Shown here: positions 24,901-37,510 of the stretch, one piece after another | Position numbering within the stretch: the first letter of the stretch is position 1 | Layout: every line of letters begins with the position of its first letter | Assembly: GCF_042767895.1 (NCBI RefSeq) | Contig: NC_091564.1 | Coordinates: 34,299,251 to 34,363,250 of the forward strand | Source of the DNA: Penaeus vannamei | Lineage: Eukaryota > Arthropoda > Malacostraca > Decapoda > Penaeidae | Length of the DNA: 64,000 bases | Direction: 5' to 3' | Notes under the pieces: generated by a model | Told to the model about the DNA's origin: nothing | Database searches by the model: none | The model's input: only the letters and a program-made list of their open reading frames with translations | Program-made: the position numbers and the translations under genes

Positions 24901-25640
24901 GGGGAGAGGGAATTATTCTTCAAAGAAACAGGTTCCTTCTCTAACAGCAGTAGACTCAACGCCTCCGACGAGACAGATCACGAAGGGCAACGACTCTATG
25001 GAAAGACAACAACGCGAGCCTTGTCGACTCCCGCCGGGGAATCCCAGTGAAACCACAGGATCTTTTGATACATGAAATGCGGTATGTAGTTCTCAAAAAC
25101 AAAATTATGTTGCAGAAGGAAAGCACTAAAAGTCAAAACGGTAAATCGAGAAAAAAGAATATTCACAAGAAATGGAAACTGACGATGCGGAATCTACAAA
25201 TAGATACAAGAAAAATCAATTTACATACAGTGAGAAAGGAAATCAACTGAAACAAACAATTCATTTTGCAATAATTAAGATGGCGACTGACTGACGGCAC
25301 ACACTATGGCGCTTCCATGATAAATTTCTTTAAGGATCTCTTTCTAATCCTTTGGGACGAAACGCAAATCACGCAGCGAGAACTTAGCGAGGTCGCTCAG
25401 AATAAAGAAAAGCGAATTATATTTATCAGCGAGAAAAAACAAATGTCTCGTAAGAAAAAGATTAACTCAATTTTCTCATTGATATAAAAAAAATAAAAAG
25501 GATGATCCCACTATTATTGGGAACACAAACTAGTATGCAAACAAACAAAATCATGCATAAAATAACTCTTACCACGTGTTTTAATTACATTTCCTCAAAC
25601 TTTAAACTACTTATTTAAATAGATGATCACCGAACAGGTT

Positions 25641-25733
25641 AACCACAACGCAGTGGTGCACTGGTACGACGCGTGACTTCGACTCCGAGGTCCCGCGTTC
25701 GATTCCCAGTCAAGCCGAGTGGACGGTGTGAAT
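25641..25733 (+). pseudogene. tRNA-Arg-like foldback, copy 7 (3' arm mutated)
   Basis: GGTACGACGCG in the core and TGTGAAT in place of TGTGGTT at the end, so the terminal stem loses two pairs. Confidence 0.5.
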
Positions 25734-27228
25734 CCATGTAGGTGCCCTGCGGAAATAACTTTTTTAATTTATTTTTTTTATAATCTTATATTTTGGTGTG
25801 CAGTTATCATAAATATAAGCAAATAAAGAATCAAAATAATTTACATAACATGCAACTTACTCGGGAATACTGTGAGAACTTAATCAATAATACGTTTCTC
25901 TTTAGTGGTGTCCCACAGTCATAATATCGCTATCACTAAGCTAATCTACTTATCCCAGTCGGCAATGTGACCTTTCCTACTAGCCGATGCCAATTTTGTT
26001 AACAAAAAATACCTACTATATGATCAATTCAATATGGTTCTTGTAGTTTTTACAAAGTAATTCTCAAGATATCTCTGAATTACGTACAAATGCGTTTTTG
26101 GAGTGTTGGGGGAGAGGGAGGGGGGAGGGGGACGGGGGTCCAAATATCCCATAAATCATGATAGCCAATTTTATGTTATTAATATCATTATCAATACCAC
26201 TGTCAATACTATTCTTCTCATTGTTATTGTTTATGCTTATTCCATTATATTTCCTACTGTCATACTGTTGTAATTATCATTATCATTCAGCATGGTCGTG
26301 TTAACCTCATTTTTCTCCAGGATGACATCTTTGGCCTGAGGAATACATTTGGTCTCAAAATAGACTCGTGTGACTTGTTCCTTTTTTATTCAGTCATTTT
26401 ATTCTTCAACAAAGTTGGAAACTGTTGTACTTTATAAATGCGACATCCAAAGGGAAAATTACGTGTCTGATATAATTTTTTTTCATCGCTCCAATTTTAA
26501 ATAAAATTGACTGAGGTCCAAATTATACACACATTATCATTACTATTATTATTACTATTATTATCAATATCACTGGAATTATAATTATCATTATTTCTGT
26601 TATCATGATTATTATCATTATTTGTATTACTGTTATCTTTACCATCATAATCATTATCATTAGTATTGCTATTAGCATTATTATATTACTATTACTGTTA
26701 ATATCATCATCATTATAAGTAATATTATCATCATCATGCCTTTATTACGATAACTATTTGTTGTTATTGTTGGCATTATCAGTGCAACATTTCTTATCAT
26801 TACTATCATTGATACCGAATATTGATATTGTTATTGGTGCTGTCATTATCATCGTGATCAATTCATATTTTTTCTCTAGGATTACCTGAGGTTCGCACAT
26901 TTAGTCTCAAAAAAATATCTTATTATTATTGTCGTGTGTTTCACTCTCTGGAAACTCTGAAGGCCAGAGTCAAGTTAAATTTTCTCCTTTCTTCTGTAAT
27001 ATATTTCACCATTTACGCTCGCTTATAAAAAAAATAAATATTGACTATCCCTTTTTTGTGATCATTTAGTTACTTAAATTCGACCATTCCCATTTATAAT
27101 CTCATAAACGAAAAACAACTTTCATAGCATTCATACAATAGAATTATTAGCATAACAAATAAAAATACTGAGAGAGAGAGAGGGGGGGGGTTATTATATA
27201 AATAAATAGGTTTCATTCTCTTAACTAA

Positions 27229-27300
27229 GTTCTTGTGGTGTAGTGGTTACCATGGCTGACTTTAAATCAGGAGATCTCGGGTTCGATCCCCGACGGGGAC
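27229..27300 (+). tRNA. tRNA-like with UUA anticodon, copy 4
   Basis: Acceptor GTTCTTG/CGGGGAC; T-arm TCGGG/CCCGA with loop TTCGATC. The loop CTTTAAA between CTGA and TCAG gives anticodon UUA, which would read the UAA stop codon. All helices form. TTTTT follows within 20 nt. Confidence 0.5.
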
Positions 27301-28582
27301 GCATTAAAATCTTCATTTTTCCATTGTTATTTATATTTGTGCGCGAATCCTTGATTTTCTTAGAACTTATTTTTATTTATATCCATGTTTATTAAAAAGT
27401 TTCTTTTCATAGTTAGAATAATCATTATGGCATCAAAATATTGTTGATGTTATTATTTCCTTTCTTATGTATCTTTCATTTCATCATCATCATAGCTTTT
27501 ATTATTATTGATATCATTATCATTATCATCGTTAGTATTATCATCATCACCCTTATAATCATCACGATCGACATTTCATTTTTATATTCGTATCATCATA
27601 CCTATAATCAATTATTGTTTATCGTTATAATTATTATCATTATAGTTATCGTTCCATTATTATAATCAATTTTATGTTATCATCATAATTAACACTGATA
27701 TTAATACTCTCCTTATTTTTTTTTTTATTAATTATTGTTTTTTTCATAAATTTCTGAATATGGTCGTGTCAGCAAAATTTCCTTTAGGATGACATCTTTG
27801 GCATGAGGAATAAACAGAAAATGAGTTCCTAACATTTATAAAAGAGATTTATCAACATTATATGAAAGTGTCTACGGTCGAAATTCAGTGTTCAGTATTT
27901 ATAGGAAATTATCAGTTAAGAACTATGTTAGCTCGCCACACGTACAAAATATGAAATTAGTTTTAAGATTGCTTTTTTTATTACTATATCACACCACAAG
28001 TCCCCTGTTTTAGAGAGAGCGAGCGAGTGAGAGAGACAGTGAGAGACACAAAAAGAGAAGAGACACTGATAGGTAAAGAGTGCGGGAGAGAAAGTAAGAT
28101 AAGGAGTGAGAGACAGAGACAGGGAGAGTATGAAAGGGAGAGAGATAGAGACTAGGAACTATGAGAGAGAGAGGTAGAAAGAAAAAAGTAAGAAAAAAAG
28201 AGAGGGGAATAGAGAGAAAGTAGGAGAGATTACCTGAGATTTGTTCAATTAATCTCAAAAATGTATATTTCTATTAGTGTCGTGTGTTTTACTCTTTGGT
28301 AATACTGGATTTTTTCTCCTTCTTTCTTCTGTGATATATTTCACCATTTACGCTCGATTATGAAACATAAACATTGACTATCCCTTTTCTGTGACCATTT
28401 AGTTACTTAAATTCGAAGATTCCTATTTATAATCTCATAAACGAGAAACAGCTTTCATAGCATTCATACAATAGCATTATTAGCATAACATAAAAAAATT
28501 ACTGAGGCTCAAATTACTTTATACTTCAATGCTAGGTTTAAGTTTAGTACTCCATATGAGAGAGAGAGACAGAGATTTAGAG

Positions 28583-28583
<1 letters not shown>

Positions 28584-28624
<41 letters not shown>

Positions 28625-28673
28625 TCACTCACTCACTCACTCACTCACTCACTCACTCACTCACTCACTCACT

Positions 28674-28716
<43 letters not shown>

Positions 28717-28797
28717 TCACTCACTCACTCACTCACTCACTCACTCACTCTCACTCACACACACACACTCACTCACCCTCACACACACACACACAAA
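28584..28797. repeat. (AC)n and (ACTC)n compound array, unit 7
   Basis: Blocks alternate: AC, about 13 ACTC units (28620-28673), AC, a second ACTC block (28711-28752), AC, short ACTC, AC, then A and G runs. It lies in the seed-initiated slot (CATATGAGAGAGAG at 28553). Confidence 0.96.
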
Positions 28798-28809
28798 AAA
28801 AAAGGGGGG

Positions 28810-29270
28810 GATAGAGAATTATTCTCTGAATAGGTTTCTTATCTAATAGTAGTAGATATATGAAATACAGTATGTGGTTCTCAAAAACAAAGTGATGCTG
28901 AAAAAGGAAGACACTAGAAGCCAAAACGGTAAATCGAGAAAAATATTCCCAATTAATAGAAACTGGCAATGCGGAATCTAAAAATAGATACATGAAAATT
29001 CAGTTTACGAACAGTGAGAAAGGAAATCAAGAGAAACAATTAATTCATTTTGCAATAATCAAGATGGCGACAGACTGACGGCGAGAACCAACCCGAGATG
29101 AGACTGCACACAAGATGACGCTGTCATGATAACTGAATTTCTCTAAGGATCTCTTTCTAATCCTTTGGAACGAAAGGCACATCACGCAGCGAGAACTTAG
29201 CGAGGTCGCTCAGAATAAAGAAAAGCGAACCATATATTTTATCAGTGAGAAAAAACGAATGTCTTGTAAA
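28810..29270 (+). repeat. C block, unit 7
   Basis: Begins GAATTATTCTCTGAATAGGTTTC (a six-base loss relative to AAAGAAATAGG) and keeps AAGATGGCGA at 29061 and GGTCGCTCAGAATAAAG. It ends in an A-rich AAATAAAAT stretch (29267-29310). Confidence 0.8.
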
Positions 29271-29491
29271 AAAAATAAAATAAAATAAAAAATAAAATAA
29301 AAAATAAAAGATTAACTCATCTTTCTCATTGATGTAAAAAAGGTAAAAAGCATGATGCTACTATTACTGTGAACACAAACTAGTATGCAAATAAACAAGA
29401 TCATGCATAAAATAACTCTTGTCACGTGTTTAAATCACATTTCCTCAAACCTCAAACTACTCATTTTAAATTAATTATCACCGCACAGGTT

Positions 29492-29584
29492 AACCACAAC
29501 GCAGTGGTGCACTGGTACGGCGCGTGACTTCGACTCCGAGGTCCCGCGTTCGATTCCCAGTCAAGCCGAGTGGACGGTGTGTTT
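29492..29584 (+). pseudogene. tRNA-Arg-like foldback, copy 8
   Basis: Majority core; the 3' end reads GGTGTGTTT, costing one terminal pair. Confidence 0.55.
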
Positions 29585-31120
29585 CCATGTAAGTGCCCTG
29601 CGGAAATAACTTTTTATATTTATTTCTTTTATAATATTATAATTTGGTGTGCAGTTGGCAAAAATAAGCAAATAAAAGAATCAAAATAATTTACATATAT
29701 GCAACTTACTCGGGAATATGTGAGAAAATCAATAATAAAAGTTGCAAATCTCAAATTTCTCTTTAGTGAGGTGTCTCACAGTCATAATATCGCTACCACT
29801 AAGCTAACCTATTCATCCCAGTCGGCAGTGTGACCTTTCCTAATAGCAGATGGCAATTTTGTAAACAAAAAATACCTACTATATGATCAATTCAATATGG
29901 TTCTTGTAGTTTTTACAAAGTCATTCTCAAGAAATCTCTGAATTACCTGCAAATGCGTTCTTGGAGTGTTGGGGGAGAGGGAGGGGGAGGGGGGATGGGG
30001 GTCCAAATATCCCATTAAAGTTACGATAATCATCATGATAGCCAACTTTATGTTATTGATATCATTATCAATACCACTGTCAATACTATTCTTCTCATTA
30101 TTATTGTTTATGCTTATTCTATTATATTTCCTATTGTCTTACTGTTGTAATTATCATTATCATTCAGTATGGTCGTGTTAACCTCATTTTTCTCCAGGAT
30201 GACATCTTTGGCCTGAGAAATATACATTTAGTCTCAAAATGGACTTGTGTGACTTGTACCTTTTTGATTCTGTCATTTTACTCTTTAACAAAGTTGGAAA
30301 CTGTTGTAACTGTTGTTATATGTCTGATATATTTTTTTTCATCACTAAAATTTTAAATAAAATTGAAGTCCAAATTGTACACTATTATTACTATTATTAT
30401 TACTATTATTATCAATATCACTGAAATTATAATTGTTATCATTATTTCTGTTATCATCATTATCATCATTATTTGTATTACTGCTATCTTTACCTTCATT
30501 ATCATTATCATTGGTATTGATATTAGAGTTATTATATTACTATTACTGTTAAAATCATCATCATTATAAGTATTTTGGAATATCATTACCCTTAATATCA
30601 ATATTATCATCATCATGCCTTTATTACGATAACAAATTGCTGTTATTGTTGGCATTATCAGTGTAACATTTCTTATCATTACTATCATTGATACCGAATA
30701 TTGATATTGTTATCGGTGCTGTCATTATCATCGTGATCAAATATTTTTTTTTCTCTAGGATGACTTGAGGTTTGCTCAATTAGTCTCTAAAAGGTATATT
30801 ATTATTATTGTCGTGTTTTATTCTTTGGTTTGGTTTCTTTGACTCTGATGGCCAGAGTCAAGTTAAATTTTCTCCTTTCTTCTGTGATATACTTCACCAT
30901 TTACGCTCGCTTATAAAAAAAAAATATATATATATATTGACTATCCCTTTTTTGTGATCATTGTTACTTAAATTCGACCATTCCTATTTATAATCTCATA
31001 AACCAGAAACAGCTTTCATAGCATTTATACAATAGAATTATTAGCTTTAAAAAAATACTGAGAGAGAGAGGGGGGGGGGGGATTATTGTATAAATCAATA
31101 GGTTTCTTTCCCTTAACTAA

Positions 31121-31192
31121 GTTCTTGTGGTGTAGTGGTTAACATGGCCGACTCTGAATCAGGAGATCTCGGGTTCGATTCCCGACGGGGAC
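31121..31192 (+). tRNA. tRNA-Gln(CUG)-like, copy 5
   Basis: As copy 1 but with CTCTGAA in the loop. GCCGA opposite TCAGG leaves three anticodon-stem pairs. The flanks match copy 1 more closely than copy 4, including GTGTGCGAATCATTGC downstream. Confidence 0.55.
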
Positions 31193-32550
31193 GCATTAAT
31201 GTCTTCATTTTTCCATTTTCATTTATATTTGTGTGCGAATCATTGCTTTTCTTAGAATTTATTTTTATTTATATCCGTTTATTAAAAAGTTTCTTCTCAT
31301 AGTTAGAATAGTAATTATGGCATCAAAATATTGTTGATGTTATTATTTCCTTTCTTATGTATCTTTCATGTCATCATCATCATTGCTTTATTATTATTGA
31401 TATCATTATCATTATCATCGTTAGTATTATCATCATCACCCTTATAATCATCATCACGATCGACATTTCATTATTATATTCTTATCATCATCATACCTAT
31501 AATCAATTATTGTTTATCGTTATAATCATTATTATCATTGTTATCGTTCCATTATTATAATCAATTTTATGTTATCATCATAATTAACACATATTAATAC
31601 TCTTCTTATTTTTCTTATAATTTATTTTTCTTTAGGATGACATTTTTGGCCTGAGGAATAAACATTAAGTCAAATAGACTTGCGTGACTTTTTTATTGTG
31701 TCTTGCATTTAAAATTTTGACAAAGCTGAAAGCTGTTGTACTTTATAAATAAGATATCCAAAGGCAAATCAAATGTCTCTTTCATATCTTTTCTATAATG
31801 ATTTCCAAAATCATAAATGTAATTTGATAGAACAGAAAATGAGTTCGAAACATTTACAAAAGATATTTATTATTATATGAAATTGTCTACGGTCGAAATT
31901 CAGTGTTCAGTATTTATAGACATTATCGATTAAGAACTATGTTACCTCGCCACGTACAAAATATAAAATTAGTTTTAAGATTGTTTTTTTATTGCTATAT
32001 CACACCACAAGTCCCCTGTTTTAGAGGGAACGAGAGAGTAAGAGAGACAGACACAAAAAGAGAAAAGAGACAGACAGACAGGCAAAGAGTGCGGGAGAGA
32101 AAGTAAGATAACGAGATAGAGACAGGGAGAGTATGAAAGGGAGAAAGATAGAGACTAGGAACTATGAGAGAGAGAGGGAGAGTGAAAAGAGTAAGTAAAA
32201 AAGAGAAGGGAATAGAAAGTAGGAGAGATTACCAGAGGTTTGTTCAATTAGTCTCAAAAATGTATATTCTTACTATTGTCGTGTGTTTTATTCTTTGGAA
32301 ATACTGGATTTTTTTCTCCTTCTTTCTTCTGTGATATATTTCACCATTTACGCTCGCTTATGACAAATAAATATTGACAATCCCTTTTTTGTGACCATTT
32401 AGTTACTTAAATTCGAAGATTCCTATTTATAATCTCATAAACGAGAAACAGCTTTCATAGCATTCATACAATAGAATTATTAGCATAACATAAAAATTAC
32501 TGAGGCTCAAATTACTTTATATTTCAATGCTAGGTTTAAGTTTAGTACTC

Positions 32551-32801
<251 letters not shown>

Positions 32802-33249
32802 GGATAGGGAATTATTCTCTAAATAGGTTTCTTATCTAATAGTAGTAGATATATGAAATACGGTATGTGGTTCTCAAAAACAAAGTGATGCTGCAAAAGG
32901 AAGACATTAGAAGCCAAAACGGTAAATCGAGAAAAATATTCCCAATTAATAGAAACTGGCAATGCGGAATCTAAAAATAGATACATGAAAATAATCAAGA
33001 TGGCGACAGACTGACGGCGAGAAGCAACCCGAGATGAGACTGCACACACGATGGCGCCGTCATGATAACTGAATTTCTTTAAAGATCTCTTTCTAATCCT
33101 TTGGAACGAAGGCACATCACGCAGCGAGAATTTGGCGAGGTCGCTCAGAATAAAGAAAAGCGAACTATATATTTTATCAATGAGAAAAAAAAAATATCTT
33201 GTAAAAAAAAAAAAAAATTAACTCATTTTTCTCAGTGATGTAAAAAAAA

Positions 33250-34983
33250 ATGATCCTACTATTACTGTGAACACAAACTAGTATGCAAATAAACAAGATC
33301 ATGCATAAAATAACTCTTGTCACGTGTTTAAATTACATTTCCTCAAACCTCAAACTGCTTATTTTAAATAGATGATCACCGAACAGGTGAACCACAACGC
33401 AGTGGTGCACTGGTACGGCGCGTGACTTCGACTCCGAGGTCCCGCGTTCGATTCCCAGTCAAGCCGAGTGGACGGTGTGGTTCCACGTAGGTGCCCTGTG
33501 GAAATAACTTTTTAAATTTATTTATTTTATGATTTTATAATTTGGTGTGCAGTTATCATAAAAATAAGCAAATAAAGATTCAAAATAATTTACATAGCAT
33601 GCAACTTACTCGGGAATACTTAATCAATAATAAAAGTTGCGAATCTCAAATTTCTCTTTAGTGAAATGTCTCAGTCATAATATCGCTATCACTAAGCTAA
33701 TCTATTTATCCCAGTCGGCTATGTGATTTTCCTACTAGCTGATGGCAATTTTGTTAACAAAAAAGACCTACTATATGATAAATTCAATATGTTTCTATAT
33801 ATCACTGACAAGGGCATTATTAATACATCATTACTATCACTGATATCGAATTTTAATTTTGTTTTTTTGGGGGGTATTGGCATTATTATCGTGATGAATT
33901 TGTATAAAACCCTATTTTTTCTCTGGGATGACCTCAGGTCAGTCTCAAAAAGGGGCCTTGTGAGGTATTTTTTTCATTATCATTATTGTCGTGCGTTTTA
34001 CTTTTCGGCAATGCTGGAAACTGTATAATTATATGATTTAATAATTATAATAAGTAAAATTATAATATAAGTAAAATTATGATAATAAGAAAAATTATAA
34101 TATGATTTTTCCCCTTCTCTTACTAATATCTTCCACCAGTTCAGGTAGTTCATGAAAATATATATATTAGTTGTAACATGTTTTGTTTCATTGTGATTTC
34201 TTTGTTCGTTGAATAACACCTATCCTTTTTATAATCTTATAAACCAGAAACAGCTTACAAATGAAACATTAATAGCATAATATATATAAATCACTGCTGC
34301 TAGGTACTGCTAGAAATTTATCGATAATGAACTATAACAGTTTGCTTTGAGCTCAGTATATTTTGCTTTTAATTTGTTTTTATTGCATACCTATTCGTTC
34401 TTTGGTAAATTTAGTACCTCATATGAGAGAGACAGAGAGAGAGAGAGAGAGGGAAGAAAGACAGAGGGAGAGAGGGATTTTTTCTCTAAATAGGTTTCTT
34501 ATCTAATAGTAGTAGATATATGAAATACAGCATGTAGTTCTCAAAAACAAAATGATGCTGCAAAAGGAAGACACTAAAAGCCAAAACGGTAAATCGAAGA
34601 AAAAAAATATTCCCTATAAAGAGAAACTGACAATGCGGAATCTAAATATAGATACAAGATAATTCAATTTACGTACAGTGAGAAAGGAAATCAAGAGAAA
34701 CAATTAATTCATTTTGCAATAATCAAGATGGCGACAGACTGACGGCGAGAAGCAACCCCAGATGAGACTGCACACACGATGGCGCTGTCATGATAACTGA
34801 ATTTCTCTTAGGATCTCTTTCTAATCCTTTGAGACGAAGGCAAATCACGCAGCGAGAACTTAGCGAGGTCGCTCAGAATAAAGAAAAGCGAACTATATTT
34901 ATCAGTGAGGAAAAACAAATGTCTTGTAAGAAAAAGATTAACTAAATTTTCTCATTGATGTAAAAAAATAAATAAATAAAAAG
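33250..34983 (+). repeat. Composite repeat unit 9 (short, about 1.7 kb)
   Basis: Foldback 33390, one TCTGGGATGACC module, GA slot 34421-34475, and a C block that keeps AAGATGGCGA (34725). It resembles unit 4; TTTTTTGGGGGG at 33865-33876 replaces the poly-T of unit 4 (18921-18942). Confidence 0.8.
33390..33482 (+). pseudogene. tRNA-Arg-like foldback, copy 9
   Basis: Majority form, preceded by GGTGAACC instead of GGTTAACC. Confidence 0.6.
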
Positions 34984-35124
34984 GATGATCCCACTATTAT
35001 TGGGAACACAAACTAGTATGCAAACAAACAAAATCATGCATAAAATAACTCTTGTTACGTGTTTTAATTACATTTCCTCAAACTTCAAACTACTTATTTT
35101 AAATAGATGATCACCGATCAGATT

Positions 35125-35217
35125 AACCACAACGCAGTGGTGCACTGGTACGGCGCGTGACTTCGACTCCGAGGACCCGCGTTCGATTCCCAGTCAAGCC
35201 GAGTCGACGGTGTGTTT
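35125..35217 (+). pseudogene. tRNA-Arg-like foldback, copy 10
   Basis: One core change (GAGGACCCG for GAGGTCCCG) and GGTGTGTTT at the end. Confidence 0.55.
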
Positions 35218-36763
35218 CCACGTAGGTGCCCTGCGGAAGTAACTTTTTTAACATTTCTGTTATAATGTATATAATTTGGTGTGCAGTTATCATAAAAAAT
35301 AAGCAAATAAAGATTCAAAATAATTTACATAACATGCAACTTACTCGGGAATACTGTGAGAACTTAATCGATAATAAAAGTTGCGAATCTAATTTCTCTT
35401 TAGTGGTGTCACAGTCATGATATCGCTATCACTAAGCTAATCTATTTATCCCAGTCGGCAATGTGACCTTTCCTACTAGCCGATGGCAATTTTGTTAACA
35501 AAAAAGACCTACTATATGATCAATTCAAAATGGTTCTTGTAGTTTTTACAAAGTCATTCTCAAGAAATCTCTGAATTACGTACAAATGAGTTTCTGGAGT
35601 GTTGGGGAAGAGGGAGTGGGGAGGGGGGACAGGGGTCAAATTATCCCATAAATCATGATAGCCAATTTTATGTTATTGATATCGTTATTAATACCACTGT
35701 CAATACCATTCTTCTCATTATAATTGTTTATGCTTATTCCATTATATTTCCTATTGTCTTACTGTTGTAATTATCATTATCATTCAGTATGGTCGTGTTA
35801 ACCTCATTTTTCTCCAGGATGACATCTTTGGCCTGAGAAATATACATTTAGTCTCAAAATAGACTCGTGTGACTTGTCCCTTTTTGATAATTTTACTCTT
35901 TAATAAAGTTGCAAACTTTTGTACTTTAAATATGCGACATCCAAAGCGAAAATTATATGTGATATATATATATATATTTTTTTTTATCACTCCAATTTTA
36001 AGTAAAACTGACTGAAGTCCAAATTATACACACTATTATTACTATTATTATTACTATTATTATCAATATCACTGGAATTATAATTGTTATCATTATTTCT
36101 GTTATCATCATCATTATCATCATTATTTGTATTACTGCTATCTTTACCATTATAATCATTATCATTGGTATTGCTATTAGCATTATTTTATTACTATTAC
36201 TGTTAATATCATCATCATTATAAGTATTGTGAAATATCATTACCCTTAATATCAATATTAGCATCATCATGCCTTTATTACGATAACTATTTGCTGTTAT
36301 TGTTGGCATTATCAGTGCAACATTTCTTATCATTACTATTATTGATATCGAATATTGATATTCTTATCGCACCGGTGCTGTCATTATCATCGTGATCAAT
36401 TCATATTTTTTTCTCTAAGATAACCTAAGGTTTGCTCAATTAGTCTCAAAAAATTATCTTATTATTATTGTCTTGTTTTATTCTTTGGTAATGCTGGAAA
36501 TTCTGAAGGCCAGAGTCAGGTTAAATTTTTCTCCTTTTCTTCTGTGATATATTTCACCATTTACGCTCGCTTATAAAAAATAAATATTGACTCTCCCTTT
36601 TTTGGTAATCATTTAGTTACTTAAATTCGAAGATTCCTATTTATAATCTCATAAACGAGAAACAACTTTCATAGCATTCATACAATAGAATTATTAGCAT
36701 AACATAAAAAATACTGAGGCCCAAATTACTTTATATTTCAATGCTAGGTTTAAGTTTAGTACT

Positions 36764-37510
36764 CAATGAGAGACTGAGACTGAGATAGAGACAGAGACAG
36801 AGACAGAGACAGAGACAGAGGCAGAGACAGAGACAGAGACAGAGACAGAGACAGGGAAAAGAGACAGAGACAGAGACAGGGAAAAGAGACAGAGACAGAG
36901 ACAGGGAAAAGAGACAGAGACAGAGACAGGGAAAAGAGACAGAGACAGAGACAGGGAAAAGAGACAGAGACAGGGAAAAGAGACAGAGACAGAGACAGAG
37001 ACAGAGACAGGGAAAAGAGACAGAGACAGAGACAGGGAAAAGAGACAGAGACAGAGACAGGGAAAAGAGACAGAGACAGAGACAGGGAAAAGAGACAGAG
37101 ACAGAGACAGGGAAAAGAGACAGAGACAGAGACAGGGAAAAGAGACAGAGACAGAGACAGGGAAAAGAGACAGAGACAGGGAAAAGAGACAGAGACAGAG
37201 ACAGGGAAAAGAGACAGAGACAGAGACAGGGAAAAGAGACAGAGACAGAGACAGGGAAAAGAGACAGAGACAGAGACAGGGAAAAGAGACAGAGACAGAG
37301 ACAGGGAAAAGAGACAGAGACAGAGACAGGGAAAAGAGACACAGACAGAGACAGGGAAATGAGACAGAGACAGAGACAGAGAAAAGAGACAGAGACAGAG
37401 ACAAGGAAAAGAGACAGAGACAGAGACAGGGAAAAGAGACAGAGACAGAGACAGGGAAAAGAGACAGAGACAGAGACAGGGAAAAGAGACAGAGACAGAC
37501 ACAGAGACAG
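36764..37510. repeat. Satellite, 5' zone with 18-24-bp units
   Basis: ACTCAATGAGAGACTGAGACTGAGATAG at the start is the degenerated seed. The tract then settles into (AGAGAC)n punctuated by GGGAAAAG, giving mostly 24-bp units (three hexamers plus AGGGAAAA), with occasional 18-bp and longer ones. Confidence 0.9.

Larger units (their letters stand above)
22882..25500 (+). repeat. Composite repeat unit 6 (about 2.6 kb)
   Basis: Arg-like foldback 23021, GGGAGGGGGACGGGG patch near 23515, ATCATT modules, a T/G-rich junction (24173-24200, TTTTTTTGGGGGGGGGG), SSR slot, and an extended C block with the 24957-25065 insert. B and D are deleted. Confidence 0.8.
25501..29350 (+). repeat. Composite repeat unit 7 (about 3.9 kb)
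   Basis: Arg-like foldback 25641, modules, Gln-like cloverleaf 27229, the D purine entrance only (27990-28230), a direct jump to a GATTACCTGAG module, then the ACTC-rich SSR slot and C block. Units 7 and 8 share this same D deletion. Confidence 0.8.

Noticed and set aside
28584..28797. Regular repeats suggesting a CRISPR-like array
   Set aside because: Units of 2 and 4 bp with no unique spacers, in a eukaryotic context.
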